Shown in pieces: positions 1-11,107 of a DNA stretch of 64,000 bases. The notes under the pieces are model-generated. The model was not told the DNA's origin, ran no database searches, and saw only the letters and a list, made by a program, of their open reading frames with translations. The position numbers were made by a program, and so were the translations under genes. The DNA comes from Amaranthus tricolor. Its lineage: Eukaryota; Streptophyta; Magnoliopsida; Caryophyllales; Amaranthaceae. Location: assembly GCF_026212465.1 (NCBI RefSeq), contig NC_080049.1:6171515-6235514 (forward strand). Reading direction: 5' to 3'. How positions within the stretch are numbered: the first letter of the stretch is position 1; the number at the start of each line of letters is the position of its first letter.

Positions 1-1248
1 ATTTCACTTAATTCGTAATGTTTCAATCTGCATACAATTTTAACCTAAGAATCTTTTATAGTGTTCTAACATGATTCATTGCTTTAATGTTTGAGGGACG
101 CAAAGTTTTCGCTTCTTTTTTGTCAAATTAATTTGGGTTTTTTTCTACGCTTTTGTTTTTGTATATATTTACTTGTTTTACGAGTAGGAAAAGTAACTTG
201 GACTACTTGGTAAAATAGTTAATCGGACAATTTTAATTTATTTTAATATAATTAAAAAGTTGAATGGTCAAACTAGTCAATGCTAATGTTTGTAATAGTT
301 GGTTGAAATAACTTATTATTATGAATGAACTGTTTTTGAACAAGCTGCTAATAGCAGCGGATTTAAAATCAGCTGGTCAAACTAGCGCATAAAATTAGTT
401 GGTCAAATTAGCCACTGTATTTAATTATTACCGAGCAGCTATCAGTTGTTTTTCAAACACCTCATAGTAAAAAAAACTCTGTTTTCTAGACAGTTATTTA
501 TTCACATAAAAGCAAGCGCCTATAAACTTCACTTTTTGTTGTTGTGACTCAAAATTAAACTTTGATCATAACACATAAACTTTACTAGGGCTTTAATTTT
601 AAATTATTAAAATATTATTTTGATCATAGAAATATTCTAGAAACGTAATTCTCTGGTTTTCAATAGTTGTTACAAATCTGCTTTTTACGTTATCCAATGT
701 ACAATTTGAAATTTTATCATCATATGATGAAAAATTGTAAAAAGTTGGAATTATCAAAATATGCATTAAGATGAATTAAACAAAATCGCACTTGACTTTT
801 TTTACATCATACATAGAGAAATATATGTCTTACTAGATCAGTTAATGAACAGTAGTCGCTACAGTAACTGTAAGAACTATTAAAAGTCAGATGAAATAAA
901 TATGGTAAGACTTGTAAAAACCCCATCACACATCGAATAAGCTTAAAACATTTATCTATTTGAAATTATGTAATAAGGGCTTTGAACGTTAAATTATTTT
1001 CATCATTTTTATCTTAGTATTTATACCCTTTCTGCCATCTCATCTACTAAACAGTATTGTGAACAAACAAACCAATACCAAGGTAGATATCCTTGGAACG
1101 ATCAATTCATCTCATCTAGTATTGTTATAGAATGAAAATAGCTTAGCAGTAAATGTAGCTTGGTGAAGGTCAATTGTGATAATAAATCCTCTATTGCCCC
1201 TCCACCGTATGTCATAATATCTGTTTTCATTTCTCCTTATATAGTTTA
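1..1248. other. intergenic, no gene seen
   Basis: AT-rich sequence with stops in all frames and no recognisable protein homology. I see no RNA gene or complete mobile element here. Confidence 0.6.
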
Positions 1249-1523
1249 TACTCCCTCCTATTCAGCTTATGTGTCCTATTTCCTTTTATGATCAAGTCAC
1301 TTTAATTGTCCCATTTTTATTTTTGTTATGGGTTTTTGACTTTTATGCCCTAGTAGCTTTATACTATTTTCAAATATACCCTCCATTATCCATACTAATT
1401 TTTCTCCCTTACATTAAAAACCCATAATACCACTCTCTTTCCTACCCTTAGGGTCCCACTTTTGACTCTCCTTAAAATTCGTGAAAAGTCAAATAAGATC
1501 CTTAAGGTGAATAGGAGGGAGTA
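1249..1523. mobile_element. Stowaway-like (Tc1/mariner) MITE
   Basis: The left end reads TACTCCCTCCTATTCA and the right end is its inverted complement (GAATAGGAGGGAGTA), so a 275-bp unit is bounded by TA at both ends. TA-flanked 'CTCCCTCC' inverted repeats are the signature of plant Stowaway-type MITEs. It has no coding capacity. Several other units in this window share these ends. Confidence 0.75.
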
Positions 1524-2553
1524 CTATATTATCGTAGTTTTTGAGAATATCCTTTTTGATCATTGCCCATTTTAATACTTCTATTAATACAATGTCGTAT
1601 ATTCTATCTAAATCAATAAATATACGTGTAAAAAGTTTTTTTCCTTTTGTGATCCTACAGTACATTATTTTGTATCTTTTTGAATATCTACATCTTTTTT
1701 TATGATAATTTAACAAGATTTCACTTATTTATCTTTTAACTATATTAAGATTAAAATATAAATTTAAAATAATTAATGAATAATTTTAAAAATAAATAGG
1801 AGGTAGTATGACAAGAGAAAAAAAGGTGAATTGAAGTTTGAAGCATAGTCTTCTAAAATGTTGGTGCACTTAAAGAATAACAAAATACGGTTATAATTAG
1901 GAAAAATAATGATACATTTCCTGCTATTGAATTTTAATTGAATAAAATAAAACATGAATAGTAGTCTTACCAATACAAGGACGACGACAAAAATGCATGG
2001 AATAACAGCACTTAGCTAACACACAAACCTTATCAAGATCAGCAGGATTCCTTTACTTTTTCAGTCGTTGTTTTTCATATTTTTCTTTTCTCAAATTATT
2101 AAGAGTATTTTTCTTTCTTTATTTAATTTTTATTTTAAAAAAAATATTTATATGTCAGAGCCTTAAGTCAGATTTGATTCTTATAAACCTTTAAATTTGA
2201 AACACTTTGATTTAAGATATAGAATTTTCATGTGGTTAATAGACAACATTAATTATAAAATACATTAAATATAAGAAATAGTCGAGTCGATTTTTTGATG
2301 TCCCATCTAACTTCTTCTTTTTCAGGTTTCGGTCATCTATAAAGATAAATCCGACTTGAATTTATCTTTGCTTAACATTTTCTCCTTCAATCAATTGCCA
2401 ACAAATTGTTTTCCAAACAATAACCCTTATCACACAATACTAAAAGCATCAAATACGTACAATAATCTTCAGCTTGACTTAAGTTCCAAATCACATACAT
2501 TATTATTTGTGTGTAAATTAAAAACAACACCTTTGCCTCGATATGTTAAATCA
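1524..2553. other. intergenic, no gene seen
   Basis: AT-rich with no supported gene. A lone motif AATAGGAGGTAGTA near 1796 resembles one end of a Stowaway-like MITE, but no matching left end is evident. Confidence 0.5.
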
Positions 2554-3003
2554 TGCCCTCTCCTATTCTATTTGTTTTATTTATTTTTTTGTCACTATTC
2601 ACTTATCACTCTTAATTTGTATTTTATTCTAAATCTATAATTTAAAACATAGTTATGTGATATTTTGTTTCATTCTTCTCCATACAAAGATCATTAATAT
2701 CATCTTTTTATAATTTTTAATTAAGAACAATTAGACAGAGCTGTCTTGAAGAATTTGGGGGTCTTGTGCAAAACTTTTATTTTGCGCCTTATTTATAGTA
2801 AATATATTTATTTTATTGATAAACTTAACATATTTCTTTTTTATTAACTTTTTCATATATGGGAGAAAGAGGAGGCCCTGTGCGGTCGATCACCTCGCAC
2901 ACCCTCAAAAACCCCTCTGCAATTAGAGATATTCAGGGTTAAAATATTGTCTCGCCAAATGTAAAAAACAAAATGAGATTAATGCGTTGAATAGGAGATA
3001 GTA
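2554..3003. mobile_element. Stowaway-like MITE split by a nested hAT MITE
   Basis: The left end (about 2554, CCCTCTCCTATTCT) and right end (GAATAGGAGATAGTA to 3003) are inverted copies. The interior (CACTATTCACTTATCACTC, then AAAACATAGT) matches the MITE at 13274-13525, so both belong to one subfamily. Without the 184-bp insert at 2736-2919 and one target copy, the outer element would be about 258 bp, close to its relative. Confidence 0.65.
2736..2919. mobile_element. non-autonomous hAT MITE, nested
   Basis: A 184-bp insertion with terminal CAGAGCTGTCTTGA at the left and the degenerate inverse (CCTCAAAAACCCCTCTG) at the right. It is flanked by perfect 8-bp direct repeats CAATTAGA at 2728-2735 and 2920-2927. 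An 8-bp duplication is the hAT hallmark. It sits inside the older Stowaway-like MITE at 2554-3003. Confidence 0.75.
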
Positions 3004-4667
3004 CTATACATATCCACCACTTTAACGCTCTATCAAATTTAGAGGAAATATCTCATTTTCTTTTTGGGTAACATCTCCTTAAATGTTACAACTCTATTTA
3101 TAGTACCAATTTTGTTTACCAATTACTCTTAGAATTCCACATTAATTTTAACAAGTAACCATTTTTTTTACACCAATTTACAATTTTAACAAGTTCTCTT
3201 TCTTAATATTTATGCCAAACCAATATGAGACATTAATTGTAAATTTAAATTGGATGGAAATTGGAATATTATCTTCTACAAATTAGTAGTTTAGATTATC
3301 TTTGAGCACAAAACATATTCCACTAAGGTCGTATTTGACTTTTCTAAATGCATATTTTTATAACATTAACTTATGTTAATTTTACTTTATGCACGATTAA
3401 AGATATCAAACATCAAAATTTCTCATCAAATAAAAATTAAAAAAACAACACAAATTGTTGTATAAAGTTTTTTCATAGTGAGAAGCACTAAAGATACCAT
3501 ACTAAATAGTCTAATTACTACAAATTATGAGTATATATGCTCCTTATTCTGATACCATCTCACAATAGTACCGCAAAAAATATTGACACTTAATTGCAAT
3601 TAGAGATGTTCATTCGGCTCAGGTGTTTCGAGGTTTAAAATTAAGTTCTGTGTCCACATAGGTTTTTAAATCATAATAGTAAATCTATTTTGAAAACTGG
3701 TCAAATTCGAGTTTGATTACAAGGTTTGATTGTCGAATCTATTTTGAACATCTTTAATTAAAACCAAAGTACTAAAGTACTCCCTTTGTCTCATTAAAAT
3801 ATACATCCTCCGTTTAAAAATACTTGCACTAAACACATTTTTGCGTAATCCAATGCGTTTGTCGGATCGTTTATATTTAGAGTTAAACATAACTAAAAAT
3901 TATAAATATTTGATATTATGAAAATATGTGACGGGACGAATAAAACAAGATTACACATGACTATTTTTTTTCTCGTATAATAGCTGAAATATGTAAATTA
4001 TCGTAGAAGGATGAATAGTGTAAAAGTTAATTTGGTACAAGTAATATGAAACAAAGAAAGTATAAATTTGCGTGATATCACAATTTGAATGGGATAGAAA
4101 GTAATTCCTGTGTTCTATATAACTTGCTACATTTGAATAATAACTCTATTCATTTTTAATTTTATTTCGGCAATCACAACTCAAGTATTAGAAATAACAT
4201 AGTTATATTAAATTTTTATTTTATTTTAATTAAAATTTTAACTTTTTATTATATAATTTTTTATAATTTTTCGTTTAGTCAAAATAAAATATTTAATATC
4301 TAAATATATATTAAATTACGTCAAAAAGAAATGTGGTAATGGTGGAAATATAAAACACTTTAAATTTGGAGATAAAAAAAAATTCAAATAAGTGCCAAGA
4401 GTTGGGTCTCTTTCTTAGGCGGGCCGAGACTGAGAGCGGATCAGAAGCTGTCTAGAAAAACATTTAACGAAACAGAATTTGTTGTTTAGTAGAGACAAAT
4501 GAGTGGTATTGGGGAACATTTTCTGATGTGATCACCTTCTTTTATCTTAACTGTCTTGCACTCTATTTATTTCTTCCCTGTTGTCTCATGACTCATCTTT
4601 AGACCTTACTATTATTGTCCTTTGGGCCCGTTCCACAGCCCGGAACTCCGGTCACCCTAAAATTTAA
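3004..4667. other. intergenic with minor repeats
   Basis: No gene is supported. It holds a MITE at 3778-4062 (separate entry). At about 3602-3763, TAGAGATGTTC is mirrored by GAACATCTTTA, possibly a small degenerate hAT-like unit without a convincing target duplication. Confidence 0.5.
3778..4062. mobile_element. Stowaway-like MITE
   Basis: Starts TACTCCCTTTGTCTCAT and ends ATGAAACAAAGAAAGTA, inverted complements with TA at each terminus, spacing 285 bp. Non-coding. The ends are less conserved than those of the copy at 1249. Confidence 0.55.
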
Positions 4668-4769
4668 GGGAATTATTATTTGTCGCCACCTTTTTCATAT
4701 TATCGCCACCCCCTTCTAACAAAATTACCATATTACCCCTAGATTAAAAAAAATTACAAAAATGCCACT
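4668..4769 (+). repeat. left TIR of the MULE
   Basis: 102 bp that align over their full length with the inverse complement of 11108-11209. Shared blocks include TTATTTGTCGCCACC, TTATCGCCACCCCC, ATTACCCCT and AATGCCACT. The outermost few bases differ (GGG here, CCC in the inverted right end), and the same asymmetry occurs in the related element at 56471-57850. Confidence 0.92.
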
Positions 4770-4843
4770 TAAGTTAAAAAATGTTTAAGAAATGTAAATG
4801 GCACTTAATAACATTGTTATCGCATAATAACATTATTATCGGA

Positions 4844-4857
4844 ATTATATATATATT
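4844..4857 (+). promoter_or_regulatory. probable TATA box of the transposase gene
   Basis: ATTATATATATAT lies about 120 bp upstream of the first ATG at 4975 and about 75 bp inside the left TIR. Placement suits a core promoter, but the surrounding AT bias lowers confidence. Confidence 0.5.
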
Positions 4858-5055
4858 GAATTTTCAGAGGCTTTATGGTAGTATATTCGAATTCAAACAC
4901 GATACCTTCTCTCTAAAAACTCTCTAAAAACAATACGTAAAGTTAAACAAGCTAGAACTCTAGATCGAACATCAATGGCATACCAAGACGTGCATGATAA
5001 CGATCCGGTAAGTAATTAATCGGTTCGATTTTTGCAAAAAAAAAAAAATAGGAAA

Positions 5056-5130
5056 GAAGTCGCACAAACCAGTCGCACAAAACGTGCGACTGGGAGTCGC
5101 ACGTTTTGTGCGACTGGCTTGTGCGACTGC
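5056..5130. repeat. GTCGCAC palindrome (36-bp arms, 3-nt loop)
   Basis: Left arm 5056-5091 and right arm 5095-5130 are inverse complements with about two mismatches around the GGG loop. Each arm contains AGTCGCACAAAACGTGCGAC, itself a smaller GTCGCAC/GTGCGAC hairpin, so the structure is a palindrome built of palindromes. Confidence 0.93.
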
Positions 5131-5169
5131 TTCATATTTTTTTTTTTTGTATTTGAATAAAAAAAAAAA

Positions 5170-5236
5170 AAATAAATAGAAGTCGCACAAAACGTGCGAC
5201 TGTGCGTCGCACGTTTTGTGCGACTTCTATTTATTT
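5170..5236. repeat. GTCGCAC palindrome (31-bp arms, 5-nt loop)
   Basis: Left arm 5170-5200 and right arm 5206-5236 are perfect inverse complements as read by eye, including flanking AAATAAATAGAA. It uses the same GTCGCACAAAACGTGCGAC core as the neighbouring palindrome. Confidence 0.93.
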
Positions 5237-8200
5237 ATTTTTTTTTTTAATTTCGAATTATAAAATTTATTTTGTTTAATTAAATTATTTTATTTTAATC
5301 TATTGTTGTGCTATAATAATGGTATTTTATTATAATTATTTTGTAGAAATAATTATTTTTTAAGTTATTATTATTTTGATATATTATGATAATGTTATTA
5401 TAATTATTATTTGCAGGACTTTGAAAATTTAGGAGATAATATAGATTATTCTGATAGATTTGTTACTGATAGAGAATTTGATTCTGTAGATGATTTACAT
5501 ACTTGGGCTAATGAGATAGCACTAACAATTGGATTTCAATTTACACGTGCTTCATATAAAAAAAAAGAAGGGCGTTCTAGAGTGAGTCTGTACTTAAGAT
5601 GTCACCGTTACGATAAAAGAAGTGTTGATTTGCATAACTTAGACAATGCTCCCCGACCAGGTTCCAAAAGTAGGGGTTGTGGGTGTAAATTTATGATTTT
5701 AGGAACTAGTCGTAACCCAAAGGAAAGACCTTGGACGGTTAGAGTGTTTCCTGGTGAAAAAGGAATACATAACCACCCGTTCTTCATGTACATAGATGGT
5801 CAAATAAGAGTAAATAGGATGACTGTGGATATCAGGCAGCACATACGAGATCTAAGTGCAACTGACATGCAACCAGCATTTATAATGTCTTCAATTAGAA
5901 GAAATTTTCCTCGTTTTTATGCTAGTATGAATCAAATTTACAATGAGAGACAGTCAATCAGGAGAGAAGAGATGGATGGTAGGACTCCTCTTCAACACTG
6001 TCTGTATATGGCCACGGAGCATAATTATGTAGTTTGGAGGGACTTGGATAGTGAGGATCAGTTGACTAGATTATTGATTGCGAATCCAACTTCTATCCAG
6101 ATGCTACGTTCGTGGCCCCATGTTGTGTTGATAGACACAACGTACAAAACGAATAAGCAAAAGTGGCCCCTTTGCGAAATCATTGGAATGACGCCAACGA
6201 ATCATAATTTCTTGGTTGCATTATGTTTGATGCGAGATGAGGCGGCTGTGTCTTATTCTTGGGTGTTGGAGAGGTTGAGGGATATTTACGGGACAGTCCA
6301 GACGCCGGATGTAATCGTAACGGATCGGGATGAGGGTTTGTCTGCAGCTATTCATGCTGTCTTTCCAGGTAAACATGTTTTAATTATTAATTATCGTCGA
6401 TCTATGTATTATATATTTCTGAATTAATTTTAACTTTATGTTTAATGCAGATGTACGACATCTATTATGCGTATGGCATATTGGCAATGACGTGGAGAAC
6501 ATGGTCGATAAATTGTGTGGCGGCAAGAAAAATCAACAGGGCCAGTTATTCAGGCAAACAAAATAGAACCCCTTGGTTAACAGTATGACGATCGCCGATT
6601 TTGAAAACAGATGGGAAGGGATTGTGTCCACTTGGTCGACTAGGAACCGGAGAGTCGTGCAATATTTGGCAGGAACATGGATTCCTCACAAAGAGAAATT
6701 TGTGCGTGCGTGGACGAATGATTGTTTGCACTTGGGTAACCAGACTACCAGTAGAGTTGAAACTCAACACTCTTCCTTCAAGTACTACTTGGGTAGCGGT
6801 AATAGCTCATTCGATACGCTGTTTAAAAGGGCGCACGCACAAATTACGAATCAACAATCAAAAATAAGACAAGCTCTTGAGGAATCTAAGAATTCCATTT
6901 CAAGGACGTCGCGACTAAATTTTCTACGACCGTTGTATCGTCATGTTTCTATATTTGCCTTGGAACTATTGATGATGGAGCACAACCGGATGCTAACCCT
7001 GGGCAGTTGTCTTTTAGAAAAATGCGGTTGTGTCATTCAAAAAACCCACGGATTACCATGCGCGTGTTACTGTTACTGTTACTTGTCTATCAGGTCTAAT
7101 GGTGCTTTGTACTTGGACGATATACATCCGTTTTGGAAAACGTTAAAGTATTTAGATGCAGAAGAAGACGCCAACGAAGAAGTATGGCACGCAAACGCCG
7201 ATGATAGAGAGTACTTTCAATCATTGGTGGATGAAGTTTTAAAATCCGACCCCTCAGTACTACGACGCGTCTCTCAGGTACTTGAACATGAGCTACACCC
7301 CGATGGTGACGACATACCTGAGCCCGAAGCAAGTCCACCGAGGAAAGGAAGACCAATGACAAGCAGAACCTTGAGGAGAAAGAAAAGTGCGTTTGAGTAC
7401 AATAGATCGTCCTCAAGGGGTCGCGGATCAAGATCATCATCACGCGGGAGATCCAGTGGTAGATCAAGCAGCCGGTCGCATCAATCGTCAGTTGGAATTA
7501 ACTTCAGTTTCAACTTATCAGGTACCCTTATTTCTTTTCATTTAATCTTATATGTTTTATATCAATATTGGCGTAATGATATATTGTTATTTTTTCAGAT
7601 GGTGCAGCAGGTCGTGATTTTTCACTTTTTCCGTGGCCAGATCACATTCCATTTATTCTTCCGCCATATCTGTTTGATTGGATTGATGTTATAGGTGACG
7701 GTAATTGTGGATTTAGAGCTATTGCCGCCACAGAGTTAGGGGGTGAGGAAGCATGGCCTCTGTTACGACGTGCAATGAGTTTGGAAATGGAAACGCATAG
7801 AGAACATTATGCACGCTTATATTTATCAGCAGATTCGGTGGAGGAAGCTATATTCAGAGTTGGTGCCCACAATAAAGGACCTGCTCCGTACGCTCACTGG
7901 TTGGAAGCGACAACACTATATTCTGCAGCAACATTTTTAAACATAGCAATTGCGTATTATGGCTCTGCGGATGGTCATCCAATGTACAATTGTTTAGTGC
8001 TTCCTTTAAGAAGAACAGGGGGAATGCATGGCGTAAATAAACTTATACATATTCTTTGGGTAAACGGGAATCATTATGTTCAGCTTTTAATGAACGATGA
8101 TTCATCTCCACTGCCGCCAGTCCAACAAAATTGGAGAGCAGCTAACAATTCATGTGCAGATTTAGAAAGACAATATCGTAATAGGATATCACTTTGGAGT

Positions 8201-8374
8201 AGAATGTGCAACATACAACGACAACAACATAATAACACCGCGCGGAGACGCGGTGAATTTAGATTCTCCATAGTGTTTATATATAATTCAATTGTTCAAA
8301 CGATTAAAAAGTTGTTCATACATAAAGATTAAATACAACAATTGTTCATGCATTACAAAACAGGTAAATGTCTA

Positions 8375-10484
8375 TTAGGGGCTGCGCCCTCTACACTCTT
8401 GCCATTCGGAAAACAACTCTCTAAGATCCTCTAAATACATATCAGCAGCATCTCTTTCCCGAGGCGTCATTTGAGCAATAGCTGGCATCCTGAGCAATGG
8501 TGCAAGTCGAGTTGGAAATTCAGCAGCAAACTGTAAAACCAGACAATTGCAAAGTCAATACATGTTATGAAACATAAAAATAAAATACATAATTAGGAAC
8601 ACTAACATATTCGACTCTGTTATCCGCAGCACCAAACGCAGCAGCAGGTCCTTCACCTGGGATGAGAAAACAGTGGGAAGACACTCTAAACCAGTCCACG
8701 TAATCCGGGGCAGCCTCTGATGGAACCGATGCGCGACGCAGTGCCTGCTCCACTACGCGGGCACAGTAAGGGAACCTACTCCACATCTCCGTAAACATAC
8801 AAGAAGAAGCGAATGTAACTGAGTAGGAGCCCTGTGCTGGTCGCAGAGCTTGGGTAGGTCTCAGCGGAGCCGGGGGAATCTCCTGTGCAAAATCGAGCTG
8901 CCTCACTGTCCTCTCAGGCAAATAGACCTCCACGATATCGAAACAGGTGATACCACCGATATACGAGGTACGTGGGTGCTCGTTCAATAAAGACCTATCA
9001 TAAGTCAAGTACGGAGTCCACTCCACCTGCTCACAATGAATATAATACATAATCAACATAACATCTCTGCCCTTGACAAGTTAAACAATTAAGTTTGAAG
9101 TCATGTACAAAACCTGTGCCTCTGTCATGGCATCCAGTATGCTCCTACAGTCTATCAGTCTGCTCAGCTCGCGGATTGGCTTCGGCGGGGACCACATCTC
9201 TGCCCTTGTCTTGTTCGGCATGTCAGCTTGACGCGGATGGGGACGGAAGGCTGGGAAGTACTCGTAAATCCATGTCTGCAACAGTGTCAGGCAACCAGCA
9301 ATAGTCTTGCACCTAGTCCTTGTCGCCATACCCAGTTGGCGATACATGTGAGCAAGCGTCACTGCACCCCAAGCAATATCAGCCTGATCAGCGGTAACAG
9401 TAACAACAGGGTGAGGACGCATCCCGACTCTAGTCTTATCCACGAGCAACGTGGAACCTACTATAGCCATGTAGTAGGCGGTACGTTGAGTATCCATAGA
9501 CTGAGAACGGTGGCATAGCTGCAACAGTGCACCAACATTAATGCTGCCGCTTGTGAAGTGCCCCTTCGCACGCAGCTCCGACAATGGCATACCAAAAAGG
9601 CCGGCCAGGCCAAGCTGCCATTCATTATCAGACGGTTGCACGGGAAGTGAACCGTCAATGCCAATTCCCAAGATGCGTTGCACGTCGTGCAACATTATGG
9701 TCATCTCCCCCCACGACATGTGGAAGGTGTTGGTGTCAGGCTGCCACCTTTCCACAAATGCCGTAATGAGAGCACTGTCGATGTGCTGGTGCATTATATA
9801 CGGCAGACGACCAAGGGGAGTACCAGGTAACACTCTGTATAATTCATCAGACATGTCCTGAAGTCTAATGATTGAATCCAACGTTTTCTTCCGAGCACGA
9901 CATTCCAAAATCGGAGGGGTGCGCTCCGATCCCTCAAATATAGCCTTTGCTACGTGCCCACCGTAGCTGGGTATTAAAGTAGTATCAACAGGGCCCCCGG
10001 GCTGGGCTGATGTGATTAACCAGTCCGTGTCCGTGGACTGCGATCGCCTTCTCCCCCGTGGAGCCGCATCCTCAGCCTGGCTTACTCCTGCCTGATCAGA
10101 AGTGCCACTCGAGCCCTGCCCTCTAATCTTGAACTTAACAGCATGGCCTCTTACGATCGTCCAATCAATAGGATGACATGCAGACTCATCCTGACCAAGA
10201 GACTCTTCCCGACTAAGAGACTCGTAGTAATCAGTATCATCGTCACCTGAGCCGACCGTATGACTATGTAGGCTACTTTGGCGCTCAAAGCGACTACGCA
10301 CTTGCTCTAGGGTACTTGAACGTTGGGCCTGACTATGTATGGCCGCTTGTTCTTGCCTTACTCGCCTTGCAGATCCCGTAACCCCCCTCTCATGGGGATC
10401 ACCTCTCAGTAAAGTAGGCCTAGATCTATTGCCGCTTAATAAACCTCTAAAAAACCCTTTTCCTTTACCTTGATTTCCAGCCAT
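8375..10484 (-). CDS. plant mobile domain (PMD, MAIN-like / PP7-long-form-like) protein of the MULE
   Basis: Inferred exons on the - strand: 10484-9114, 9026-8607 and 8530-8375. Both introns are phase 0 with GT-AG ends, giving 648 residues and an open frame. The N-terminal ~190 residues are low-complexity, Ser/Arg/Gln- and acid-rich. The PMD follows, with its usual core around residues 230-270 (ERWQPDTNTFHMSWGEMTIML). PMDs occur in Ty3/gypsy elements and MULEs and in the domesticated host proteins MAIN and MAIL1, which act in silencing and gene expression; their molecular activity is unsettled. It is convergent with the transposase, stops 42 bp from that gene's stop, and reads outward-in from the right TIR. 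If the first intron were kept, the protein would end ten codons later at 9081. The intact frame beside a broken transposase is notable. Confidence 0.88.
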
Positions 10485-10683
10485 TTACTAGAATTTTCAT
10501 AATTTAAATTAAGATAACATTTTAAATTACTTAAAATCAAATAAATTAAAAACAAGCAACACGTAAAATATTTCACATTTACAAACAATTAAACAATTAT
10601 TATATTCATAAATATTTAAACAACTCAAATTTAATAAATTAATTACACTAAACAAATTCATTACAATAAAAAAAAAAATTGAA

Positions 10684-10740
10684 AAACCGGTCGCACGAAC
10701 CGGTCGCACATTTTGTGCGACCGGTTCGTGCGACCGGTTT
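10684..10740. repeat. GGTCGCAC palindrome (26-bp perfect arms)
   Basis: Arms 10684-10709 and 10715-10740 are perfect inverse complements with a 5-nt loop. Each arm contains two copies of CCGGTCGCAC. Confidence 0.94.
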
Positions 10741-10890
10741 CAATTATTATTTTTTTTTTCTTTTTCGAATACGTAAATCAATAACTACTTCTTACAACAA
10801 CATTATCATAATACATATTATTACAACATTTACTAAATAACATTAACTAACAACAAATTCTTTCAAAAATTAAAAAAAAAAAAAAAAAAT

Positions 10891-10937
10891 TTGGATTCGG
10901 CACAGTCGCACAAAACGTGCGACTGTGCCGAATCCAA
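10891..10937. repeat. GTCGCAC palindrome (21-bp perfect arms)
   Basis: Arms 10891-10911 and 10917-10937 are perfect inverse complements with loop AAAAC. The core GTCGCACAAAACGTGCGAC is identical to that in the left-hand intron, 5.7 kb away. Confidence 0.94.
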
Positions 10938-11085
10938 TTTTTTTTTTCCTTCGATTGATTTAAAAAAAACTTACCTCGAATTTTTGTTGACGATTTCGAT
11001 TCCAAAGTTTTAGCTCCGCTTAATTTTATGTGAAGAATTTGATTTTATGGAAGTGATGAAAGTGTTATTGAGTGGATTTGAAGTG

Positions 11086-11094
11086 TTTTTATAG
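11086..11094 (-). promoter_or_regulatory. probable TATA box of the PMD gene
   Basis: CTATAAAAA on the - strand, just inside the right TIR and about 110 bp upstream of the proposed 5'-UTR donor. The position mirrors the TATA-like site of the transposase. Confidence 0.6.
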
Positions 11095-11107
11095 AAGTTA
11101 TAAGCTT

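Larger units (their letters stand above)
5008..5416 (+). other. first intron of the transposase gene, carrying palindromes
   Basis: The donor is CCG|GTAAGT at 5008 and the acceptor TTTGCAG|GAC ends at 5416. The upstream exon codes only 11 residues (MAYQDVHDNDP) and joins in phase 0 to DFENLGD. The intron carries two long palindromes (5056-5130, 5170-5236) and is otherwise very AT-rich. Confidence 0.75.
4975..8332 (+). pseudogene. FAR1-type MULE transposase fused to OTU cysteine protease (premature stop)
   Basis: Inferred exons: 4975-5007, 5417-6368, 6451-7521 and 7599-8332. All junctions are GT-AG and in frame, 930 codons in all. Residues about 60-130 hold a WRKY/GCM1-like FAR1 zinc-binding region (CHRYDK, GCGCKF, HNHPF). 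Then comes the MULE DDE transposase with IDTTYK (about 250) and TDRDEG (about 312); the third acidic residue is probably in SRVETQ. A SWIM-like zinc motif follows (CGC..HGLPC, about 519) and a Ser/Arg-rich linker. The C-terminal OTU domain has GDGNCGFRAIA (catalytic Cys, about 721) and a candidate catalytic His in NGNHYVQ (about 843). MULE transposases cut and move the element; OTU domains cleave ubiquitin or related bonds. Oddities: an in-frame TAG at 6564-6566 (codon about 367) inside the transposase domain, and a (TGTTAC)3 run at 7065-7082 encoding repeated Cys-Tyr beside the SWIM motif. The domain calls are secure; the OTU substrate is unknown. Confidence 0.9.
10488..10974 (-). other. probable 5'-UTR intron of the PMD gene, carrying palindromes
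   Basis: On the - strand, TTCGAG|GTAAGT gives a donor at 10974 and TTCTAG gives an acceptor at 10488, four bases before the ATG codon at 10484. No ATG is seen between the TATA-like site and the donor, so the first exon is probably untranslated. Palindromes 10684-10740 and 10891-10937 lie inside, mirroring the transposase's first intron. Confidence 0.65.

Noticed and set aside
5056..5130. Rho-independent-type terminator hairpin
   Set aside because: The context is a plant nuclear intron; bacterial terminator logic does not apply.
7096..7467. 123-residue minus-strand open frame
   Set aside because: It lies antisense within the transposase coding exon and is a shadow of the real frame.
9095..9861. 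Several plus-strand open frames
   Set aside because: They are antisense to the PMD coding exon.
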